Origin: Vibrio ostreae
GTDB lineage: Bacteria > Pseudomonadota > Gammaproteobacteria > Enterobacterales > Vibrionaceae
NCBI RefSeq assembly: GCF_019226825.1
Contig: NZ_CP076643.1
Coordinates: 3,224,001 to 3,288,000, forward strand
Length of the DNA stretch: 64,000 nt
Direction of reading: 5' to 3'
Below, piece by piece: positions 58,489-64,000 of the stretch. The number at the start of each line of letters is the position of its first letter. Within the stretch, counting starts at the first letter, position 1. The position numbers and the translations under genes were made by a program. Below the pieces are notes generated by a model that made no database searches, was not told the origin of the DNA, and was given only the letters and a program-made list of their open reading frames with translations.

Positions 58489-61086
58489 GTGCTTGAAGCC
58501 TACCGTAAACACGTCGAAGAGCGTGCTGCTGAAGGAGTTGTACCTAAACCCCTAGACGCTGAGCAAGTCGCTGGACTTGTTGAACTGCTAAAAAATCCGC
58601 CGCAGGGAGAAGAAGAGTTCATTCTTGATCTGCTGGAAAACCGAATTCCTCCAGGCGTTGATGAAGCAGCTTATGTCAAAGCGGGTTTCCTGACAGCAAT
58701 CACTAAAGGCGAAGTATCATCTCCACTGGTTAGTCGTGAAAAAGCCGCTACCCTGCTGGGCACCATGCAAGGTGGTTACAACATCGAACCTCTGGTGTCT
58801 CTGCTTGATGACGCCGAGTTGGCACCTATCTCTGCAAAAGCGCTGTCTCAAACTCTGCTGATGTTCGACGCATTCTACGATGTCGAAGAAAAAGCCAAAG
58901 CAGGTAATGCTTATGCTAAACAGGTGATGGAATCCTGGGCGGAAGCCGAATGGTTCCTGAAAAAACCTAAGCTGGCAGAAAAAATCACTCTGACTGTATT
59001 CAAAGTCACCGGTGAAACCAACACTGACGACCTGTCTCCGGCACCGGATGCCTGGTCTCGTCCTGATATCCCGGTCCACGCTCTGGCGATGCTGAAAAAC
59101 GAACGCGATGGCATCCAGCCTGATGAGCCGGGCAAAGTGGGTCCGATTAAACAGATTGAAGCGCTGAAAGAGAAAGGCCATCAACTGGTTTATGTGGGCG
59201 ACGTTGTCGGTACCGGTTCTTCCCGTAAGTCCGCTACTAACTCTGTGCTGTGGTTCATGGGGGATGATATCCCGAATGTACCAAACAAACGCGCGGGTGG
59301 TTTTGTGCTGGGCGGTAAGATCGCGCCAATCTTCTACAACACGATGGAAGATGCCGGTGCGCTGCCGATTGAACTGGACGTCGCAAAACTGAACATGGGC
59401 GATGTCATCGATGTTTACCCATATGAAGGTAAAGTGTGTGCACACGGCAGCGATGAAGTCCTGTCGACCTTCAAACTGAAAACTGACGTGCTGCTGGACG
59501 AAGTTCGTGCCGGCGGTCGTATTCCGCTGATCATCGGCCGTGGCCTGACTGACAAAGCTCGTCAGTCGCTGGGTCTTGAATCAAGCGATGTATTCTCGAA
59601 ACCAGTACCGGTTGCCGATTCAGGTAAAGGCTTTACGCTGGCACAGAAAATGGTCGGTAAAGCGTGTGGCGTGGAAGGCATCCGCCCTGGTACTTACTGT
59701 GAACCTAAGATGACTACTGTCGGTTCTCAGGATACCACTGGTCCTATGACGCGTGATGAACTGAAAGATCTGGCGTGTCTGGGCTTCTCCGCAGATTTGG
59801 TGATGCAGTCTTTCTGCCACACCTCTGCGTATCCGAAACCGGTTGACGTTCAGACGCACCACACTCTGCCAGATTTCATCATGAACCGTGGCGGTGTATC
59901 ACTGCGCCCTGGCGACGGTATCATCCACTCATGGCTGAACCGCATGCTGCTGCCTGATACTGTGGGTACCGGTGGTGACTCGCACACCCGTTTCCCTCTG
60001 GGTATCTCTTTCCCGGCAGGTTCTGGCCTGGTCGCTTTCGCGGCGGCAACCGGTGTGATGCCACTGGATATGCCAGAGTCAGTCCTGGTGCGTTTTAAAG
60101 GTAAGATGAAACCAGGTATCACACTGCGTGATCTGGTCCATGCTATTCCTTACTACGGTATCAAACAGGGTCTGCTGACAGTAGAAAAAGCCGGTAAGAT
60201 CAACGAATTCTCTGGTCGTGTTCTGGAGATCGAAGGTCTTGAGCACCTGACGGTTGAACAGGCATTCGAACTGTCGGATGCATCGGCAGAACGTTCTGCT
60301 GCGGGTTGTACTGTGAAACTGTCGCCAGAGTCTATCTCTGAGTACCTGCAATCCAACATCACCATGCTGAAATGGATGATATCGGAAGGCTATGGCAATC
60401 GCCGTACCATCGAGCGCCGCATTAAGTCGATGCAAGAGTGGCTGGAGAAGCCTGAACTAATGGAAGCAGATAAAGATGCTGACTACGCACACGTGATCGA
60501 AATCGATCTGGCGGAAATCGATCAGCCGATCCTTTGTGCGCCAAACGATCCGGATGATGCACGCCTGCTGTCTGATGTTCAGGGTACGGCAATCGATGAA
60601 GTGTTCATCGGTTCTTGTATGACCAACATCGGTCACTTCCGTGCTGCAGGTAAACTGCTGGATAAATACAACGGTCAGCTTGAAACCCGTCTGTGGGTGG
60701 CTCCGCCAACCAAGATGGATAAAGATCAACTGATTGAAGAAGGTTACTATGGTATCTTCGGCCGCGCTGGGGTACGCATCGAAACTCCGGGATGTTCACT
60801 GTGTATGGGTAACCAGGCTCGCGTGGCAGATAAATCGACCGTCATGTCAACGTCTACCCGTAACTTCCCGAACCGTCTTGGTAACGGCGCGAATGTATTC
60901 CTGGCCTCGGCTGAACTGTCAGCGGTCGGTGCAATTCTGGGCCGCATTCCGACGAAGGAAGAGTACCTGCAGTATGCTGAGCAGATTGATGCGACGGCTG
61001 CCGATACTTACCGTTACCTGAACTTCCACCTGATGAGTGATTACACCCAGAAGGCGGATACGGTGATTTTCCAGGAACCGGCATAA
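58489..61086 (+). CDS. acnB: Aconitate hydratase B
   Basis: The 865-residue main TCA-cycle aconitase is also an iron-responsive RNA-binding protein in E. coli. The N-terminal HEAT-like and swivel domains are at about 1-370, with [20 protein letters not shown] (about 240). The catalytic domains carry [21 protein letters not shown] and the iron-sulphur cysteines in [12 protein letters not shown] and [12 protein letters not shown]. The start is GTG 58489 with GAGAGG nine bases upstream; [15 protein letters not shown] is the family start. yacL follows, as in E. coli. Codon use suggests high expression. Confidence 0.97.
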   Translation: MLEAYRKHVEERAAEGVVPKPLDAEQVAGLVELLKNPPQGEEEFILDLLENRIPPGVDEAAYVKAGFLTAITKGEVSSPLVSREKAATLLGTMQGGYNIEPLVSLLDDAELAPISAKALSQTLLMFDAFYDVEEKAKAGNAYAKQVMESWAEAEWFLKKPKLAEKITLTVFKVTGETNTDDLSPAPDAWSRPDIPVHALAMLKNERDGIQPDEPGKVGPIKQIEALKEKGHQLVYVGDVVGTGSSRKSATNSVLWFMGDDIPNVPNKRAGGFVLGGKIAPIFYNTMEDAGALPIELDVAKLNMGDVIDVYPYEGKVCAHGSDEVLSTFKLKTDVLLDEVRAGGRIPLIIGRGLTDKARQSLGLESSDVFSKPVPVADSGKGFTLAQKMVGKACGVEGIRPGTYCEPKMTTVGSQDTTGPMTRDELKDLACLGFSADLVMQSFCHTSAYPKPVDVQTHHTLPDFIMNRGGVSLRPGDGIIHSWLNRMLLPDTVGTGGDSHTRFPLGISFPAGSGLVAFAAATGVMPLDMPESVLVRFKGKMKPGITLRDLVHAIPYYGIKQGLLTVEKAGKINEFSGRVLEIEGLEHLTVEQAFELSDASAERSAAGCTVKLSPESISEYLQSNITMLKWMISEGYGNRRTIERRIKSMQEWLEKPELMEADKDADYAHVIEIDLAEIDQPILCAPNDPDDARLLSDVQGTAIDEVFIGSCMTNIGHFRAAGKLLDKYNGQLETRLWVAPPTKMDKDQLIEEGYYGIFGRAGVRIETPGCSLCMGNQARVADKSTVMSTSTRNFPNRLGNGANVFLASAELSAVGAILGRIPTKEEYLQYAEQIDATAADTYRYLNFHLMSDYTQKADTVIFQEPA

Positions 61087-61115
61087 TGCTTCAGGCGTGA
61101 CCTGATGGCATGACG

Positions 61116-61143
61116 AAAGCCGCTGCTCTGCAGCGGCTTTTTG
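61116..61143 (+). terminator. Intrinsic terminator after acnB
   Basis: The stem AAAGCCGCTGC / GCAGCGGCTTT has a TCT loop, followed by TT. Confidence 0.9.
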
Positions 61144-61316
61144 TTATTTGCTTAAAAACATAAGCGGCTCCAAACACAAGCTGTTCGCGCTACCGGCTGA
61201 GAGGAAAGCTATATGCCACCGATCACTTACCAGGCGATTTTGGTGCGATATTGTGACTCGTCACTGCCGGGAACAGACGTTATACTGCCGCCATTGATTG
61301 CCAGGCATGAATCACG

Positions 61317-61688
61317 ATGGAATTCGAATTTACTAAAAACACTATGTTAGGTGAGTATTACGTCACCTGCAGTATGGAGCATCAAATTGTGGCCCGTTGG
61401 CTGCAGGAAGAGATTAGTCAGGATCGCACAAAAATCGAGCAAGTGTTGCATTTGGTGAAGCAGGCGCACCAATTTCCAGCACAGGAGTGGCAATGGGCGG
61501 GTAAAGAGATCTCACTGAGCCTGCTTGGTGCTGAAGTGACGGTACAGGATAATGCCTTGTCCTATGGGCATGATATTGAGTTAGAAAGTGAATTCGAATT
61601 GTATGAAAGCGAGAGTGTCGCTCAGTGTGGTCTGGAAGATTTTGAGTCTCTGCTGATGCAATGGCAGGCATTTTTAGGCGGATATTAA
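61317..61688 (+). CDS. yacL: UPF0231 family protein YacL
   Basis: The 123-residue acidic soluble protein starts MEFEFTKNTMLGEYYVTCSM. HQIVARWLQEEI and the acidic segment ELESEFELYESESVAQCGLEDFESLL are the conserved parts of the family. No function is known. It follows acnB, as in E. coli, but behind a terminator. ATG 61317 has only a weak ribosome site (ATCACG). Confidence 0.9.
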   Translation: MEFEFTKNTMLGEYYVTCSMEHQIVARWLQEEISQDRTKIEQVLHLVKQAHQFPAQEWQWAGKEISLSLLGAEVTVQDNALSYGHDIELESEFELYESESVAQCGLEDFESLLMQWQAFLGGY

Positions 61689-61750
61689 GTTTACCGCCTT
61701 AACAGAGTGCACTTTGTTGGTGAATGGCGAACATTTCGCCTTATTTTGGG

Positions 61751-61782
61751 AAAGGGTTGCACCTAAACAGTGCAACCCTTTG
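61751..61782 (+). terminator. Palindrome after yacL: terminator and possible NtrC site
   Basis: AAAGGGTTGCAC / GTGCAACCCTTTG with a CTAAACA loop precedes TTGTTTTTG, so it can end yacL transcription. Its core, TGCACC-N5-AGTGCA (61758-61774), also matches the NtrC consensus (TGCACC-N5-GGTGCA) with one mismatch and stands about 100 bases before the likely glnK transcription start. Confidence 0.7.
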
Positions 61783-61835
61783 TTGTTTTTGAAGCGAAAT
61801 CTCACTATGTCATTGTAATTAAAGGTATTAAAAAG

Positions 61836-61851
61836 TTGGCACGTACCTTGG
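61836..61851 (+). promoter_or_regulatory. Putative sigma-54 promoter of glnK-amtB
   Basis: TTGGCACGTACCTTGG resembles the -24/-12 consensus (TTGGCACG-N4-TTGC) with an exact -24 block. The -12 block is TTGG rather than TTGC. It lies 43 bases before the glnK start, a typical distance. Confidence 0.65.
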
Positions 61852-61866
61852 ATTGTAGATATGTAA

Positions 61867-62232
<366 letters not shown>

Positions 62233-62258
62233 GATTCAAAGGACTGGAGACGACTACT

Positions 62259-63488
62259 ATGGAACTGTCGCTTACTGTAACGGAATTACGTTACGCACTG
62301 GATACATTCTTTTTCTTAATCTCGGGCGCACTGGTTATGTGGATGGCAGCGGGCTTTGCCATGCTGGAAGCTGGCCTGGTACGTTCGAAAAATACCACTG
62401 AAATTCTGACTAAAAACTTTGTTCTGTACGCAATTGCGTGCACCATGTACCTGATTGTCGGCTACAACATTATGTACGTTGATAATGCTGAAGCCGGTTG
62501 GCTGCCATCGTTCGGCGCTCTGATCGGCACTCAGGGTGAAGGTGCAGACCACTCTCTAGAGTCAGACTTCTTCTTTCAGGTAGTATTCGTTGCAACAGCG
62601 ATGTCTGTCGTGTCGGGTGCGGTGGCTGAGCGTATGAAACTGTGGTCATTCCTGATTTTCTCTGTCATTCTGACGGCGTTCATCTACCCGATGGAAGGTT
62701 ACTGGACTTGGGGCGGTGGCTTCCTGTCTGCAGCAGGTTTCAGCGACTTCGCAGGCTCTGGTATCGTACACATGGCCGGTGCGTCAGCCGCTTTGGCCGG
62801 TGTTCTTCTGCTGGGTGCCCGTAAAGGTAAATACGGTAAAAACGGTGAAATTTACCCGATTCCAGGTTCAAACATGCCGCTGGCAACCCTGGGTACCTTC
62901 ATCTTGTGGTTAGGCTGGTTTGGTTTCAACGGCGGTTCTCAGCTGATGGTGTCTGACTTTGAAAACGCAACCGCGGTAGGCCAAATCTTCCTGAACACCA
63001 ACGCAGCCGCCGCTGCAGGTGCAATTGCCGCACTGCTGGTATGTAAAACCACTTGGGGTAAAGCTGACCTGACTATGGTTCTGAACGGTGCGCTGGCTGG
63101 TCTGGTGGCTATCACGGCTGACCCGCTGTCACCATCTCCGCTGTACGCAGTGGCTATCGGTGTGGTTGCCGGTGCGCTGGTTGTGTTCAGCATCATTGCG
63201 CTGGATAAACTGAAGATCGATGATCCAGTGGGTGCGATTTCGGTACACGGCGTATGTGGTTTCTTTGGTCTGATGGTTGTGCCACTGAGCAACGGTGATG
63301 CTACATTCGGTGCACAGCTGATGGGTGCAGCAGTTATCTTTGCCTGGGTATTTGCAGCTAGCCTGATTGTCTGGGGTATCCTGAAAGCGACCGTTGGTAT
63401 CCGTGTCTCTGAAGAAGAAGAGATGGAAGGTATGGACATGCACGACTGTGGCGTAGAATCTTACCCAGAATTCGTGACGGTTAAGTAA
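62259..63488 (+). CDS. amtB: Ammonium transporter AmtB
   Basis: The 409-residue channel has about 11 membrane helices. The conserved region GSGIVHMAGASAALAGVLLLGARKG (about 165-189) contains the first pore histidine, and ISVHGVCGFFGL (about 328) contains the second. The N-terminus lacks a long signal peptide (MELSLTVTELRYALD), and the mature-like start fits short Amt proteins. The cytoplasmic tail, EEEEMEGMDMHDCGVESYPEF, contacts PII. It forms an operon with glnK. A terminator follows. Confidence 0.96.
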   Translation: MELSLTVTELRYALDTFFFLISGALVMWMAAGFAMLEAGLVRSKNTTEILTKNFVLYAIACTMYLIVGYNIMYVDNAEAGWLPSFGALIGTQGEGADHSLESDFFFQVVFVATAMSVVSGAVAERMKLWSFLIFSVILTAFIYPMEGYWTWGGGFLSAAGFSDFAGSGIVHMAGASAALAGVLLLGARKGKYGKNGEIYPIPGSNMPLATLGTFILWLGWFGFNGGSQLMVSDFENATAVGQIFLNTNAAAAAGAIAALLVCKTTWGKADLTMVLNGALAGLVAITADPLSPSPLYAVAIGVVAGALVVFSIIALDKLKIDDPVGAISVHGVCGFFGLMVVPLSNGDATFGAQLMGAAVIFAWVFAASLIVWGILKATVGIRVSEEEEMEGMDMHDCGVESYPEFVTVK

Positions 63489-63512
63489 TAACTCGTTACA
63501 AAAGCCTTTTAT

Positions 63513-63540
63513 AAAACCTGCCACATGTGGCAGGTTTTTT
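63513..63540 (+). terminator. Intrinsic terminator after amtB
   Basis: The 28-base palindrome AAAACCTGCCACATGTGGCAGG is continued by TTTTTT. Confidence 0.9.
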
Positions 63541-63586
63541 ATTTTTCATGATTGTTTTATTAATAGTCGTCAATATAATGATTGCA

Positions 63587-63605
63587 ATTGATAAGTCTTA
63601 TCATT
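63587..63605. promoter_or_regulatory. Fur-box-like operator before the iron-binding protein gene
   Basis: ATTGATAAGTCTTATCATT is a 19-base inverted repeat (TGATAAG-T-CTTATCA) similar to the Fur consensus. It is preceded by AATGATTGCAATTGAT, which may form an overlapping second site. It lies 24 bases before the start codon. Confidence 0.72.
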
Positions 63606-63628
63606 AGCACTCTTAAAGGATTTAACAC

Positions 63629-64000
63629 ATGAAAAAACTGCTAACGCTTTCAGCGCTTGCAAGCAGCATGCTGGCACCAGCGGCCATAGCTGCAGAGGAA
63701 GTGAATGTTTACTCTTACCGTCAGCCTTTTCTGATTGACCCGATGTTTAAAGAGTTCACTGATGAGACTGGCATCAAGGTGAACGTCAAATTTGCCAAAG
63801 AAGGCATTGCCGAGAAACTGGCGCAGGAAGGCGAATACAGCCCGGCCGATTTGGTGCTCACCTCTGAGTTTAGCCGCCTGTTTGAACTGGCAGATAAAGG
63901 TCTGACCCAGCCGGTAGACAGTGCCGTGATTGACAGCAATATTCCGGCTCAGTACCGCGATAGTAAGGATGAATGGTTTGCGCTGACTATCCGTACACGC
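63629..64000 (+). CDS. fbpA: Iron(III) ABC transporter substrate-binding protein, N-terminal part
   Basis: The first 124 codons are present; the gene runs off the right edge. A signal peptide (about 1-22, cut after AIAAEE) is followed by VNVYSYRQPFLIDPMFKEFTDETGIKVNVKFA, the typical start of FbpA/FutA-type ferric-binding proteins of the periplasmic-binding class. SPADLVLTSEFSRLFELADKGL continues the fold. The Tyr pair that holds iron lies beyond the window. A Fur-like site upstream supports iron regulation. Permease and ATPase genes would be expected next. Confidence 0.88.
   Translation, partial: MKKLLTLSALASSMLAPAAIAAEEVNVYSYRQPFLIDPMFKEFTDETGIKVNVKFAKEGIAEKLAQEGEYSPADLVLTSEFSRLFELADKGLTQPVDSAVIDSNIPAQYRDSKDEWFALTIRTR

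Overview
This window is a stretch of core chromosome from a Vibrio, most likely in or near the cholerae/fluvialis/furnissii group. The evidence is a LuxR/HapR-type quorum-sensing regulator beside hpt and lpdA, GspA/GspB of the Eps-type secretion system, a pilABCD cluster next to yacG-zapD-coaE, and long runs of gene order shared with enterobacteria. The genus call is firm. The species call is a guess from remembered protein sequences. No prophage, insertion sequence, integron, CRISPR array, defence island, rRNA or tRNA gene was seen.

Layout. 1-1403: end of gspA and gspB. 1497-12252: ygiM, a phosphate-transport pair (TIGR00153 protein and Pit permease), ygiF, a chemotaxis receptor, glnE and hldE. 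12381-20800: tolC diverging from nudF-yqiB-cpdA-yqiA-parE-parC. 20928-26911 (minus): pilA-pilB-pilC-pilD-coaE-zapD-yacG, for DNA-uptake/type IV pili, CoA synthesis and division. 27085-32825: nadC/ampD, fldB, then xerD-dsbC-recJ. 33196-40278: pdhR-aceE-aceF-lpdA with two PdhR operators. 40452-44789: luxR/hapR homologue, hpt, can, yadGH. 44858-50852 (minus): dksA-gluQ-pcnB-folK-panB-panC with sfsA. 50925-58180: hrpB, mrcB and a patatin-barrel protein. 58489-64000: acnB, yacL, glnK-amtB and the start of an iron-binding protein gene.

How the genes work together. Central metabolism is represented by pyruvate dehydrogenase with its repressor, and by aconitase B. Nitrogen control is split between glnE (modifies glutamine synthetase) and glnK-amtB (senses and imports ammonium). 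Envelope functions include hldE, tolC, mrcB, ampD, gspAB and the outer-membrane patatin protein. Information processing includes topoisomerase IV, xerD, recJ, hrpB, pcnB, gluQ and dksA.

Main caution. Four genes (hldE, gluQ, mrcB and the patatin-barrel gene) are each broken by a single-base frameshift. Three are +1 changes in runs of six or seven identical bases, and restoring one base gives the full-length family protein in every case. This pattern fits residual sequencing or assembly error better than decay, but the sequence alone cannot decide. I found no convincing undescribed system. The most interesting features are the enlarged, repeat-bearing zinc loop of PilB, the patatin-barrel (type Vd-like) protein, the overlap of a terminator with an NtrC-like site before glnK, the Qrr-like target in the luxR leader, and an unexplained structured leader before parE.
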